Shown: positions 25,388 through 34,608 of the stretch, piece after piece
Layout of the letters: each line of letters begins with the position of its first letter
How positions within the stretch are numbered: position 1 is the stretch's first letter
DNA from: Desulfofustis glycolicus DSM 9705
GTDB taxonomy: Bacteria > Desulfobacterota > Desulfobulbia > Desulfobulbales > Desulfocapsaceae
Length of the DNA stretch: 64,000 nucleotides
Direction: 5' to 3'
NCBI RefSeq assembly: GCF_900130015.1
Contig: NZ_FQXS01000004.1
Location: 124,001 to 188,000 of the forward strand
Translations under genes and position numbers: made by a program
Notes under the pieces: model-generated
What the model was told of the DNA's origin: nothing
Seen by the model: the letters and a program-made list of their open reading frames with translations, nothing else
The model's database searches: none

Positions 25388-26392
25388 ATGGCAAAAGAAG
25401 AAAGATTTTTCTTTGATAACGATGCAGACCTGGCAATCATGAATGGTAAAACCCTCGCCGTTATCGGTTACGGGAATCAAGGTCGAAGTCAGGCGCTGAA
25501 CCTGGCCGATAACGGTTTCAAGGTCATCATCGGGGGACAATCCGATGCAACTCTGGAACAAGCTGTAGCGGATGGGTTTGCTGTCATGAACGTGACCGAG
25601 GCAGTCAAGCAGGCCGACGCAGTTTTCGTCTTGATTCCGGACGAAATCATGCCCCGAGTCTACGACGAACAGATCGCCCCGTTCATGCTTGCCGAGCAAA
25701 TGATTATTTTTGCCAGCGGTTACAATGTATACTATGGATTTATCGTGCCGGACCCGGCTCTTGATGTCGTCCTTTTGGCCCCGCGGATGATCGGTAAGGG
25801 CGTGCGCGATCGGTTCGTCAGCGGGCAGGGCTACCCGGCCCTCATCTCCGTCCAGCAGGATGGTTCCGGTCAAGCTTGGCCGAGACTCCTCTCCTTGGCC
25901 AAAGGGATTGGCGCCACAAAGATGGGAGCCTTGGCGTCGAGCTTCGAAGAGGAAACCATTCTCGATCTCTTCAACGAACAGGCGATGTGCGGAATACAAT
26001 TATGGGCCTTCAGGATGGCGTTTGACGTTCTCATCAGTTATGGGCTCAGTCCTTCAGCGATATTATTAGAACTGTATGCTTCCGGCGAACCGGAACAAAT
26101 CGCGGCGGCCTATTCAGAACTTGGTATCTGGGATCAGTTAAAACTCCATTCCCGAACCAGCCAATTCGGTCAGCTTTCCCGGGCCCGGCTCGGCGCTGGT
26201 CCGGAACTCAAGGCCCATATGACCAGAGTCGTCGACGAACTGCGTGACGGCAGTTTTGCCAGGGAATGGGCCTGCGAACAACGTGTCGGCTTTCCCGGGT
26301 TGCACCGCCTGCAGACCCTTGTGGCGGAACATGAGAGTTACCGAGCCGAGAAGCGCCTCTACGATATCATGAAGAAAAACACTGAACAATAA
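25388..26392 (+). CDS. Ketol-acid reductoisomerase-like protein lacking catalytic residues
   Basis: A 334-residue class I KARI homologue along its whole length: Rossmann GYGNQGRSQALNLADNG, PDEIMPRVY, and metal ligands Asp193 and Glu197 in DLFNEQ. Residues that make KARI a ketol-acid isomerase are changed: the FAHG histidine is Ser110 (FASGYNV), the APK lysine is Arg133 (APRMIG), and the second C-terminal metal glutamate aligns with Ser232 (Glu228 kept). The arginine that binds the NADPH phosphate is absent (IIGGQSDAT). Isoleucine/valine synthesis is therefore unlikely; an oxidoreductase for an imino or keto acid of the island is my inference. Good ribosome site (GGAGGGG) before ATG 25388. Confidence 0.82.
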   Translation: MAKEERFFFDNDADLAIMNGKTLAVIGYGNQGRSQALNLADNGFKVIIGGQSDATLEQAVADGFAVMNVTEAVKQADAVFVLIPDEIMPRVYDEQIAPFMLAEQMIIFASGYNVYYGFIVPDPALDVVLLAPRMIGKGVRDRFVSGQGYPALISVQQDGSGQAWPRLLSLAKGIGATKMGALASSFEEETILDLFNEQAMCGIQLWAFRMAFDVLISYGLSPSAILLELYASGEPEQIAAAYSELGIWDQLKLHSRTSQFGQLSRARLGAGPELKAHMTRVVDELRDGSFAREWACEQRVGFPGLHRLQTLVAEHESYRAEKRLYDIMKKNTEQ

Positions 26393-26611
26393 AAAAACTC
26401 TTGCCCACCGATGGCACCGGACACGATGGCCAGTTCTTGCATAAAGCTTGATGAACAAGTTCTGCACACGACACGATGAAACGATTATCCTGTTCGATAC
26501 GCCCCTCTCTGCATCAATTGCAATGAATTCTCAGGTGAAGGTTTGAGCCAGGTATCTGTAGTTTTTCAGGCGGTTGGTAGGGTTCGCGGCACGAGAACAA
26601 AGGAGGCTGAA

Positions 26612-27028
26612 ATGAAAAGTTATCGTCAGGAGTTGTGGTATAACATTCCGGCAAGAAGAGGCTTCGTGAATATTACCGAAGATGTGGAAAAATGCCTTGC
26701 GGAAAGCCGGATCAAAGAGGGATTGGTTCTCGTGAACGCGATGCATATCACCGCCTCGGTTTTTATCAACGACGACGAGGCGGGGTTGCATCACGACTAT
26801 GAGCAGTGGTTGGAACGTTTGGCACCGCACGAGCCGGTCAATCAGTATCGACACAATGGCCTTGAGGACAATGCTGACGCTCATCTGAAGCGACAGATCA
26901 TGGGACGGGAAGTGGTAGTGGCGGTTACCGATGGCAAACTCGACTTCGGCACCTGGGAACAGATTTTCTACGGAGAGTTCGACGGTAGACGGCGAAAACG
27001 GGTGTTGGTGAAGATCATCGGCGACTGA
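26612..27028 (+). CDS. yjbQ: YjbQ/UPF0047 family protein
   Basis: A 138-residue YjbQ-fold protein with the family signature [18 protein letters not shown] and the C-terminal [17 protein letters not shown]. Some members show weak thiamin-phosphate synthase activity, but the physiological role is unsettled. The ATG at 26612 has AAAGGAGG 5 bases upstream; the frame's earlier start has none. It converges on lpxC over a shared hairpin. Confidence 0.9.
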   Translation: MKSYRQELWYNIPARRGFVNITEDVEKCLAESRIKEGLVLVNAMHITASVFINDDEAGLHHDYEQWLERLAPHEPVNQYRHNGLEDNADAHLKRQIMGREVVVAVTDGKLDFGTWEQIFYGEFDGRRRKRVLVKIIGD

Positions 27029-27031
27029 ATG

Positions 27032-27057
27032 AGCCAGCCGGTCGGAACCGGTTGGCT
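27032..27057. terminator. Bidirectional hairpin between yjbQ and lpxC
   Basis: AGCCAGCCGGT and ACCGGTTGGCT form an 11-bp stem (one G-T pair) with a 4-base CGGA loop, filling the 30-base gap between two convergent stop codons. No T-run on either side, so termination strength is uncertain. Confidence 0.6.
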
Positions 27058-27058
27058 A

Positions 27059-28051
27059 TCAACAAGCCGCAGGCAGGGCGTCGCTGTGACGGCCGCGGAA
27101 AAACGGCATGACCAGTGCATCACTCGTCCGGGTCATTGCCGTTTTCCGGTCAATAACCGCATGGCAGCCGTTTTTTTCCAGCTCAATCAATTCCCAGCAG
27201 TCAGGCGCATCGGCAATCGCCTCCATAAAACCGAGATGCTGACTATGTCCGGCCTTGTATGCCGAAACGTGCCCGAGTAGCGGGCATCCGAGCAGGGTCA
27301 AATCGCCGACCAGGTCGAGCACCTTGTGCCTGATGAACTCATCCTGGTAGCGCAGGCCGTCCTCATTGAGCACCGAGGTCCGGTTCCAATGAATGGCAAT
27401 GACATTTTCCAGCGTTCCGCCGAGAGCGAGACCATTGGCCCATAACTCTTCTACCTGCTCAACATAACCGAAGGTGCGTGCCCGGGCGATTTCCCGGCAG
27501 AAACGTTCCGGATCGAAATCGATGGTATAGGTTTGTGTTTTGATCAGGGCATCATCAAAACTGATCTCGCCGGTCACCTTGAACCCATTGTAGGGTGTCA
27601 CGACGATAGTAGTGTCGCGGTCGCTATAGGTGATCGGCCTGGTGATCCGCAGGAGTTTGCGCAACCCTTCCTGTCTGGTTTTCCCGGCACTCTTCAGCAG
27701 CTTGATAAACGGCTCTGCACTGCCGTCCATGATCGGTACTTCGCTGGAGTCTATTTCTATATCGACGTTGTCGATATCACTGCTGCGCAGCGCGGCAAGC
27801 AGGTGCTCAGTAGTGGCGACAACGGCGCCCTTTTCGCCGATGGTGGTCGCTAATCGGGTATCGATCACCTTGTCCATGTGCGCTTTGACAGAGATATTGT
27901 CGCCCAGATCGGTTCTGAAGAATCGGATGCCGTTGTCGACCGGAGCCGGTTTTATCGTCAGGTTGGCAGTGCGACCGGAATGCAATCCGATCCCGCAGCA
28001 GCTGGTCGGATGCTTAATGGTGTGTTGATGAGGGTCAAACATATCGTACAT
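27059..28051 (-). CDS. lpxC: UDP-3-O-acyl-N-acetylglucosamine deacetylase
   Basis: Committed step of lipid A synthesis, a cytoplasmic zinc amidase. In 330 residues the zinc ligands are His83 (TTEHLLAAL), His242 and Asp246 (FIRHKVLDLVGD), and the general acid is His269 (AGHSQHLGF). Length is slightly above the usual 305 because of a longer tail. Met4, at 28042, is an alternative start. Together with lpxK and lpxB nearby it shows a lipid A outer membrane. Confidence 0.96.
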   Translation of the reverse strand: MYDMFDPHQHTIKHPTSCCGIGLHSGRTANLTIKPAPVDNGIRFFRTDLGDNISVKAHMDKVIDTRLATTIGEKGAVVATTEHLLAALRSSDIDNVDIEIDSSEVPIMDGSAEPFIKLLKSAGKTRQEGLRKLLRITRPITYSDRDTTIVVTPYNGFKVTGEISFDDALIKTQTYTIDFDPERFCREIARARTFGYVEQVEELWANGLALGGTLENVIAIHWNRTSVLNEDGLRYQDEFIRHKVLDLVGDLTLLGCPLLGHVSAYKAGHSQHLGFMEAIADAPDCWELIELEKNGCHAVIDRKTAMTRTSDALVMPFFRGRHSDALPAAC

Positions 28052-28311
28052 ATCATTCAGTCGTATCTGGTCGCCATCGGCGCGATGATCTATGGAGAGA
28101 CGGTATTATCCGAAATTGCTTGCAAATATCAATCCATGGCAACAGAAGCACGATCGAAACCGCAACGATGTGTAACTATCTTCATATTTCCAAGCAGATA
28201 CGAATGAATTTCCGGAACCGTTGAGAGAGGGGAGGCGTGTCGCAAAAACCACACAACGTGCAAAAGAAACACCATGATATATCGTTGATCTCTGCAGCTA
28301 TCTGCGTTGCA

Positions 28312-29385
28312 TCAGCTCTTCAGGGCATCGAAAACCAAGGCGTTGAGCTGCCGGTTATCGGGTATTTCCAGGATTGGGACAAAAATGGGAAGCGTGGCGC
28401 TTGGCACAAGTCTTTTGAGTTTCGTCATGTCTTTTTCCGTTGTCAGGAGCCCCTGGGCGCCGCTTGTCACTGCTTTTTCGGTAAGGACGGCGAGTTCGTT
28501 TTCACTGATTCGGTGGTGATCGGTGAACCATGTGAACGCGCTGATCTCGATATTCAGTGCGGCCAGAGACGCGGTCAGTCGCTCCGGTCTGGCTATGGCG
28601 CAGAAACAGGATAGCGGCCGGGGGATGTCGGCCAGATCGACGACCGAACTTCGAGGACCGCTGGGGCTCATTTCATGGCGGACGAAGCGGGCGTAACGTC
28701 GGTTCACCCGGATAACCGGTTTCCCGGCAAATCGCGTCGTCAGGAGTTGCGCACAGGCGTCGGCACGCTGCTGGTTGTCAAGCGTTACCCCGGTCAAGAC
28801 AAAGGCATCACAGCGGTGCAGAGCCGAAATCGGTTCCCGCAATTCGCCACCGGGAAACACCCTGCTGTTGCCGGCGAAATGGTCGGCGTCGAAGAGAACC
28901 AGATCCAGCGATCGGGCAACGGCGAGATGCTGAAAGCCGTCGTCGAGGATGAGCACGTTACAACCGTAATCATCGATTGCCGCACGACAGGGCAGGTGTC
29001 GCTTTTTCCCGGTCATGACCACCACATCCCGGAGCCGGTCGGCGATCAGGTACGGTTCGTCGCCGACCTGCTGCGGGTCGGCCGACAGAGACGTCCGGTC
29101 ACAAACAATATTGACATCGTTGCGACTTGCCCCTTGGTAACCGCGACTAATGACCGCCGGCCGGTAGCCCCGCGAACGGAGCAGGTCGGCCAGGTAGATC
29201 ACCAGGGGGGTTTTTCCGGTTCCACCCATGGTCAAGTTGCCAACGGAAATGACCGGCACGTCGAAGTGATGCGTGGTCAGGACGCGGCGGCGATAAAGAC
29301 CGGCCCGAATCTTCATGGCCAGAGCATAGAGCGGGCTGAACGGCCGGCCGAGAAAATAAGGCGGCTCAGGTGGTTGTTTGTTCAT
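28312..29385 (-). CDS. lpxK: Tetraacyldisaccharide 4'-kinase
   Basis: Phosphorylates the lipid A precursor at the 4' position on the inner face of the cytoplasmic membrane. The 357-residue protein has an N-terminal amphipathic segment and a P-loop at residues 53-60 (MGGTGKTP), then SRGYQG and LDDGFQHLAVARSLDLVLFD typical of LpxK. It starts at ATG 29385, divergent from the branched-chain amino-acid operon, and lies 260 bases upstream of lpxC on the same strand. Confidence 0.95.
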   Translation of the reverse strand: MNKQPPEPPYFLGRPFSPLYALAMKIRAGLYRRRVLTTHHFDVPVISVGNLTMGGTGKTPLVIYLADLLRSRGYRPAVISRGYQGASRNDVNIVCDRTSLSADPQQVGDEPYLIADRLRDVVVMTGKKRHLPCRAAIDDYGCNVLILDDGFQHLAVARSLDLVLFDADHFAGNSRVFPGGELREPISALHRCDAFVLTGVTLDNQQRADACAQLLTTRFAGKPVIRVNRRYARFVRHEMSPSGPRSSVVDLADIPRPLSCFCAIARPERLTASLAALNIEISAFTWFTDHHRISENELAVLTEKAVTSGAQGLLTTEKDMTKLKRLVPSATLPIFVPILEIPDNRQLNALVFDALKS

Positions 29386-29559
29386 AGTCGAAAATCGATT
29401 GCGTAATTATGCCGAAACAATGTCGGCATCGGTCGGACGATCGTCCGGAGCGAGACAGGCTCCAGGCGACCAGCCTGCTTTTAAACCGGATTCGACAGTT
29501 TTTCAAGTTCGTAGCACTTGCGCTTCGAGCGATATTACACTAAGAAACGTCATTCCTTT

Positions 29560-29588
29560 TTGCAAATTCATGTGGAAAAGGCTACTAT
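29560..29588 (+). promoter_or_regulatory. Candidate promoter of the branched-chain amino-acid ABC operon
   Basis: TTGCAA at 29560-29565, a 17-base spacer and TACTAT at 29583-29588, about 95 bases before the first gene of the operon. Both hexamers are partial matches. Confidence 0.4.
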
Positions 29589-29683
29589 CAGCATCTGCTG
29601 GTTACTGCCCTTACCATCGGAAGAAATGGCGTTTTCGGGGGAGGGGTGATTGATTGTCAACTCAAGTGTATGTGGAGGGATTC

Positions 29684-30814
29684 ATGAGTGTCAAGCTGAA
29701 CAAGAAAATTGCTGCCGTCGCCGCTGGTTTCCTGATGACCGTCGCGCTGCCCGGCGCCGGTTTAACGGCCGATACCATCAAGATCGGCGTTGCCGGTCCG
29801 CATAGCGGTGATCTGGCGTCCTACGGACTACCGACCGTCAACGCTGCGAAAATCATTGCCGACAAGATCAATGCCAGTGGCGGCATCAACGGGAAGATGG
29901 TCGAACTCCTGATCGAAGATACCGTCTGCAAACCGGAAATTGCCACCAATACCGCAACAAAACTGGTATCCGACGGTGCCCAAATGATTCTCGGCGGTAT
30001 CTGCTCCGGCGCTACCAAGGCCGCCTTGCCGATCTATCTCGATGCCGGCTTGCTGGTCATTTCACCATCGGCCACCAATCCGCCGCTGACCCAGAGTGGT
30101 GACTATCCTAACTTCTTTCGCACAATCGCCCCTGACGATGCCCAGGCTCAACTCGATGTCGACTTTGCCATCGAAACAATGGGCTACACGAAAATTGCGG
30201 TGATTCATGACAAAGGCGACTACGGCAAAGGATTTGCGGAATTTGCCAAACAATTCATCGAAGCATCCGGCAAGGCCGAAGTCGTTCTGTTCGAAGGGGT
30301 AACTCCGGGTCAAGTCGACTACTCGGCAGTTGTCCAGAAGGTCAAGCAATCAGGGGCCGAAACCGTTATCTTCGGCGGCTACCATCCGGAAGCTTCAAAA
30401 ATCATCACGATGATGAAGAAAAAGCGCCTTGATGCAACCTTTATTTCCGATGACGGCGTGAAAGATCAGACCTTCGTCAAAGTAGCTCAGGAAAATGCGG
30501 AAGGAGCCTATGCCTCTGGCCCGAAAGACACCTCCAACAATCCGTTGGCCCAGCAAGCCGTCCAGGAACACAAAGACATGTTTGGTACCGACCCCGGTGC
30601 TTTTTTCGAGAATGCCTACAGCGCCATGCTGGCCATGACCAGTGCTGCAGCAAATGCCGATTCTACTGATCTGGCCGCATTGAAGAAGGCCTTGCAGACG
30701 GTACCGGTCGAAACGCCGCTCGGATCGATCACGTTCGATGAGAAAGGTGATGCCATCGGAGTCGGCTTCTCGGTCTATCAAGTACAAAATGGTGAGTGGG
30801 TTGAACTGAAATAA
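29684..30814 (+). CDS. livJ: Branched-chain amino-acid ABC transporter, binding protein
   Basis: Periplasmic Leu/Ile/Val-type receptor of 376 residues with a signal peptide of about 29 residues (GAGLTADTIKIG at the junction). The Venus-flytrap fold is shown by GVAGPHSGDLASYG, the YTKIAVIHDKGDYGKGFA strand and ETVIFGGYHPEA. ATG 29684 follows GGAGGGA by 3 bases. Four ABC subunits follow in order, so this is a complete HAAT system. Ligand range cannot be read from sequence. Confidence 0.94.
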   Translation: MSVKLNKKIAAVAAGFLMTVALPGAGLTADTIKIGVAGPHSGDLASYGLPTVNAAKIIADKINASGGINGKMVELLIEDTVCKPEIATNTATKLVSDGAQMILGGICSGATKAALPIYLDAGLLVISPSATNPPLTQSGDYPNFFRTIAPDDAQAQLDVDFAIETMGYTKIAVIHDKGDYGKGFAEFAKQFIEASGKAEVVLFEGVTPGQVDYSAVVQKVKQSGAETVIFGGYHPEASKIITMMKKKRLDATFISDDGVKDQTFVKVAQENAEGAYASGPKDTSNNPLAQQAVQEHKDMFGTDPGAFFENAYSAMLAMTSAAANADSTDLAALKKALQTVPVETPLGSITFDEKGDAIGVGFSVYQVQNGEWVELK

Positions 30815-30899
30815 CGGTTACCCGCTGTGATATCCTGCCTGGGACTGAGTGCAGAGACGGCTCGTCCCAGGTAATTTTTTTTGCCGATTCATCATCCCT

Positions 30900-31802
30900 A
30901 TGGACTATTTCATCGAGCTTTTCTTCAGCGGTCTGTCGCGCGGCGCAATTTATGCGCTGATCGCTCTTGGCTACACCATGGTCTACGGTATTATTGGTCT
31001 GATCAATTTCGCCCATGGCGAAATTTACATGATCGGTGCCTTCACCTCGTTTACCGTTGCGACCATCCTGACCATTCTCGGTCTACCGCTGCTGGCCATT
31101 ATCGTGCTGACCGGTATTGCCGCCGTGGTCTGGTCCGCCTCGTACGGGTATACCATTGAAAAAATCGCCTATAAACCGTTGCGACATGCCCCGCGGCTGT
31201 CGGCCCTGATCAGTGCCATCGGCATGTCGATGTTTCTGCAAAACTATGTGCTGCTTGCACAGACTTCTGATTTCCTCCCATTTCCGACACTTATTCCCGA
31301 TTTTGCCTTCATGGAGCCCATCGCCCACATCGTCGGCTCCACCGATCTCGTGATCCTGATTACGACCACCGTGTCAATGATTTTCCTGATGGTGCTCATC
31401 AAGTACACCAGGATCGGCAAAGCCATGCGTGCCACCGCTCAGGATCGTACCATGGCCATGTTGGTAGGCATTAATGTCAACCGTGTTATCTCTGCGACCT
31501 TTGTCATCGGCTCATCGATGGCGGCAATCGGTGGCCTGCTGATTGCTTCCCACATCGGCCAGATCAATTTTTACATCGGTTTTCTCGCCGGTATCAAGGC
31601 GTTCACCGCTGCCGTACTCGGCGGGATCGGCTCCATCCCCGGAGCGGTCCTCGGCTCCGTCGTACTCGGTTTGACGGAAAGTTTTGCCACCGGATATGTC
31701 TCAAGTGATTACGAAGATGTCTTCGCCTTTTCGCTGCTCGTTCTGATCCTGATCTTCAAACCGTCAGGACTGCTCGGCAAGGCGGACACACAAAAGGTAT
31801 GA
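30900..31802 (+). CDS. livH: Branched-chain amino-acid ABC transporter permease LivH
   Basis: A 300-residue inner-membrane permease, about eight helices, with the LivH signatures GAIYALIALGYTMVYGIIGL, INFAHGEIYMIGAF and the cytoplasmic EAA-like loop GKAMRATAQDRTMAMLVGIN. Start at ATG 30900. It pairs with LivM, which starts 7 bases after its stop. Confidence 0.95.
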   Translation: MDYFIELFFSGLSRGAIYALIALGYTMVYGIIGLINFAHGEIYMIGAFTSFTVATILTILGLPLLAIIVLTGIAAVVWSASYGYTIEKIAYKPLRHAPRLSALISAIGMSMFLQNYVLLAQTSDFLPFPTLIPDFAFMEPIAHIVGSTDLVILITTTVSMIFLMVLIKYTRIGKAMRATAQDRTMAMLVGINVNRVISATFVIGSSMAAIGGLLIASHIGQINFYIGFLAGIKAFTAAVLGGIGSIPGAVLGSVVLGLTESFATGYVSSDYEDVFAFSLLVLILIFKPSGLLGKADTQKV

Positions 31803-31809
31803 AAGAACC

Positions 31810-33033
31810 ATGTTCACTTTGCAAGAACTGAAACGCTCCGCACTTATCTCTCTGTGGTTTGTTTTTTTGACCTTTCCGATCATGGTCGTCAAGGTGAACT
31901 CCATTGAGAAGACAGTGCAGTGGCGATGGATGAATGTCGTCTACGTCCTTGTCGGCAGCTTTGTCCTGTCGTTACTGTTTCGCTATTTCCTCTACAGAAA
32001 AGAGCAGCAGAGCGGCGAAGACGAACAACAGGGCGACAACACCGGACGATCGCTGATCCATAGACTGCTGATCGTGCCGAAGTATCGTAATATGATCTAT
32101 GGGGTGCTGCTTGGCACGGCCGTCGTATTTCCCTTCCTGACTTCGAGCTATCAGGTCAACATCATGACCACCGCACTGATGTACGTGGTGCTTGGTCTCG
32201 GGCTCAATATTGTGGTCGGTCTGGCCGGTCTGCTCGATCTTGGTTATGTTGCTTTCTATGCTGTCGGAGCCTACTCCTACGCCTTGTTGAACTATCATTT
32301 CGGTCTTGGCTTCTGGGCCGTACTGCCGATCGGTGGCCTGCTTGCCGCGATGTTCGGCATTTTGCTCGGTTTTCCGGTTCTGCGGCTGCGCGGCGATTAC
32401 CTTGCTATCGTGACCCTCGGCTTTGGCGAAATCATCAGACTGGTATTGGAAAACTGGGGTGGTTTTTCCCAGGGACCGTCGGGAATCTCCAATATTTCCC
32501 GTCCCGGCTTTTTCGGTATCGAGCTATCACTGGAAATGGCCATCGTCTATATCTATTACCTGATGGTCCTCTTTGTCATCGTCACCATCTTTCTCGTCAA
32601 TCGGCTCCAGGACTCGCGGTTGGGGCGCGCCTGGATCGCCTTGCGTGAAGATGAGATCGCCTGCCAGGCCATGGGTATCGACAAGATCAAGACCAAGCTG
32701 GCGGCCTTTTCGCTCGGCGCTTTATGGGCGGGCATCATCGGGGTCGTGTTCGCGGCAAAAACGACGTTTATCAACCCGGCAAGCTTCACATTTCTGGAGT
32801 CGGCGATCATCCTCTCCATCGTCGTCCTCGGCGGTATGGGATCCATCATCGGAGTTATCATCGGTGCTCTCGTTCTGATCCTGCTCCCCGAATATCTTCG
32901 AGCGCTGTCGGAGTTTCGCATGCTCGCGTTCGGCGCCATTCTCGTCTGCATGATGGTCTTTCGTCCGCAAGGGATCATAGCCAGCATCAGGCGCACCTAC
33001 ACGTACAAACCCCGGAATCGCGACGAGGCTTGA
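31810..33033 (+). CDS. livM: Branched-chain amino-acid ABC transporter permease LivM
   Basis: A 407-residue permease. The N-terminal extension carries two extra helices and a charged linker (about residues 60-80, YRKEQQSGEDEQQG) before the conserved core with LNIVVGLAGLLDLGYVAFYA, LRLRGDYLAIVTLGFGEIIR and ALREDEIACQAMGID. This is the longer LivM form seen in many Proteobacteria. Four bases separate it from livG. Confidence 0.95.
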   Translation: MFTLQELKRSALISLWFVFLTFPIMVVKVNSIEKTVQWRWMNVVYVLVGSFVLSLLFRYFLYRKEQQSGEDEQQGDNTGRSLIHRLLIVPKYRNMIYGVLLGTAVVFPFLTSSYQVNIMTTALMYVVLGLGLNIVVGLAGLLDLGYVAFYAVGAYSYALLNYHFGLGFWAVLPIGGLLAAMFGILLGFPVLRLRGDYLAIVTLGFGEIIRLVLENWGGFSQGPSGISNISRPGFFGIELSLEMAIVYIYYLMVLFVIVTIFLVNRLQDSRLGRAWIALREDEIACQAMGIDKIKTKLAAFSLGALWAGIIGVVFAAKTTFINPASFTFLESAIILSIVVLGGMGSIIGVIIGALVLILLPEYLRALSEFRMLAFGAILVCMMVFRPQGIIASIRRTYTYKPRNRDEA

Positions 33034-33037
33034 CGAT

Positions 33038-33829
33038 ATGAGCGAGACCATTCTTGAGGTACACGGACTGACCATGGACTTCGGGGGAGTTCGCGCTCTG
33101 AACAACCTCGATCTTGACGTCCGGAGCGGTGAAATCGCCGCACTGATCGGTCCGAACGGAGCCGGCAAAACGACGTTCTTCAATTGTCTGACCGGACTCT
33201 ACCTGCCAACCAAAGGCGACATCTTCCTCTACCGCCGTGATAAAGACAAAAAAATCAGCCTGAAAGGATTGAAACCCAACAAGGTCACTGAACACGGTCT
33301 GGCGCGCACTTTTCAGAATATTCGCCTGTTTCCGATGATGACCGTGCTGGAAAACGTCATGATCGGCCGCCACTGCAGGACAAAAGCATTCGTTATCGGC
33401 GCGTTTTTTCGTGGCCCGAGGACTCGTCGGGAAGAAGAAGAAATTATTGAGATGAGCCACCGGATACTTGAAAAAGTCGGGTTGAGTCGTTTTGAGAACG
33501 ATTTTGCGATGAACCTGCCATACGGCGCCCAGCGGCGACTCGAGATCGCACGGGCGCTGGCTACTGAACCGGTGCTCCTGTTGCTGGATGAACCGGCAGC
33601 CGGCATGAACCCTTACGAAACCATCGAACTGGTCAACCTGATCCAGGAAATAGCCACGGACGGGCAGTCGATTCTGCTCATAGAACACGACATGAAACTG
33701 GTGATGAGCCTCTCTGACCGCATCTTCGTCATGGATTACGGCAAGAAAATCGCTCAGGGCCGTCCGGAAGAAATCCGTCTGAACCCTGCAGTCATCACAG
33801 CCTATCTCGGTGAAGAAGTAGATGCTTAA
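33038..33829 (+). CDS. livG: Branched-chain amino-acid ABC transporter ATPase LivG
   Basis: A 263-residue ATPase with Walker A GPNGAGKTTF, LARTFQNIRLF (Q-loop), signature LPYGAQRRLEIARAL and Walker B LLLLDEPAAGMNP. The signature reads LPYGA rather than the classic LSGGQ, as is normal for LivG. The stop overlaps livF by 8 bases. Confidence 0.96.
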   Translation: MSETILEVHGLTMDFGGVRALNNLDLDVRSGEIAALIGPNGAGKTTFFNCLTGLYLPTKGDIFLYRRDKDKKISLKGLKPNKVTEHGLARTFQNIRLFPMMTVLENVMIGRHCRTKAFVIGAFFRGPRTRREEEEIIEMSHRILEKVGLSRFENDFAMNLPYGAQRRLEIARALATEPVLLLLDEPAAGMNPYETIELVNLIQEIATDGQSILLIEHDMKLVMSLSDRIFVMDYGKKIAQGRPEEIRLNPAVITAYLGEEVDA

Positions 33830-34529
33830 ACTTGAAAACGTCCAGTCCGGTTACGGTAATATTCTCGCCGTACGCGGCATCAGCCTAGAGATTAGCGAAG
33901 GGGAAATCATCACTCTGATCGGCGCCAACGGGGCCGGCAAAAGCACCACCCTGATGACGATCTCTGGTGTCGTTCGCTGCCGTGCCGGCAAAATCAGCCT
34001 TAACGATGAGGAAATCCAAGACCTCGATACCGATGCTATCGTCAAGAGAGGGGTCTGTCAGGTCCCCGAAGGACGCCACATTTTCCCTCAGCTGACGGTT
34101 CGCGAAAATCTTGATATGGGGGCATTTCTGCGGAAGGACACGAAACAGATCAAGCAGGACATCGATTATGTCTTTTCGCTCTTTCCGATTCTTGCCGAGC
34201 GCCGCAACCAGGACGGTGGTACGCTGAGCGGCGGAGAACAGCAGATGCTGGCCATGTCTCGCGCCCTGATGGCCCGACCGCAGTTGTTGCTGCTCGATGA
34301 ACCGTCCATGGGACTGGCCCCGCTGATCATCAAACAGATTTTTGAGATCATCAAGAAGATCAACGAGGAGAACAATACCACCATTTTTCTGGTCGAGCAA
34401 AACGCCAATCAGGCGCTGCAAATCGCCCATCGGGGTTATGTCATCGAAAACGGAAAGATTTCATTGACCGGATCGGCCCAGAGTCTGCTGCAGAATACCG
34501 CCGTTCAGAAGGCCTATTTGGGTATCTGA
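33822..34529 (+). CDS. livF: Branched-chain amino-acid ABC transporter ATPase LivF
   Basis: A 235-residue ATPase: Walker A GANGAGKSTT, CQVPEGRHIFPQLTV (the LivF-type Q-loop region), signature LSGGEQQMLAMSRAL and Walker B LLLLDEPSMGLAP. Last gene of the five-gene transporter operon. The Gfo/Idh gene follows after 79 bases without a clear terminator. Confidence 0.96.
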   Translation: MLKLENVQSGYGNILAVRGISLEISEGEIITLIGANGAGKSTTLMTISGVVRCRAGKISLNDEEIQDLDTDAIVKRGVCQVPEGRHIFPQLTVRENLDMGAFLRKDTKQIKQDIDYVFSLFPILAERRNQDGGTLSGGEQQMLAMSRALMARPQLLLLDEPSMGLAPLIIKQIFEIIKKINEENNTTIFLVEQNANQALQIAHRGYVIENGKISLTGSAQSLLQNTAVQKAYLGI

Positions 34530-34608
34530 ACGACACCACGGTCACATCTTCACCAAAATTCGACAGGGCTGCTGTCTCCCGCCGAAACATGAGCATCGTG
34601 AACAACCT

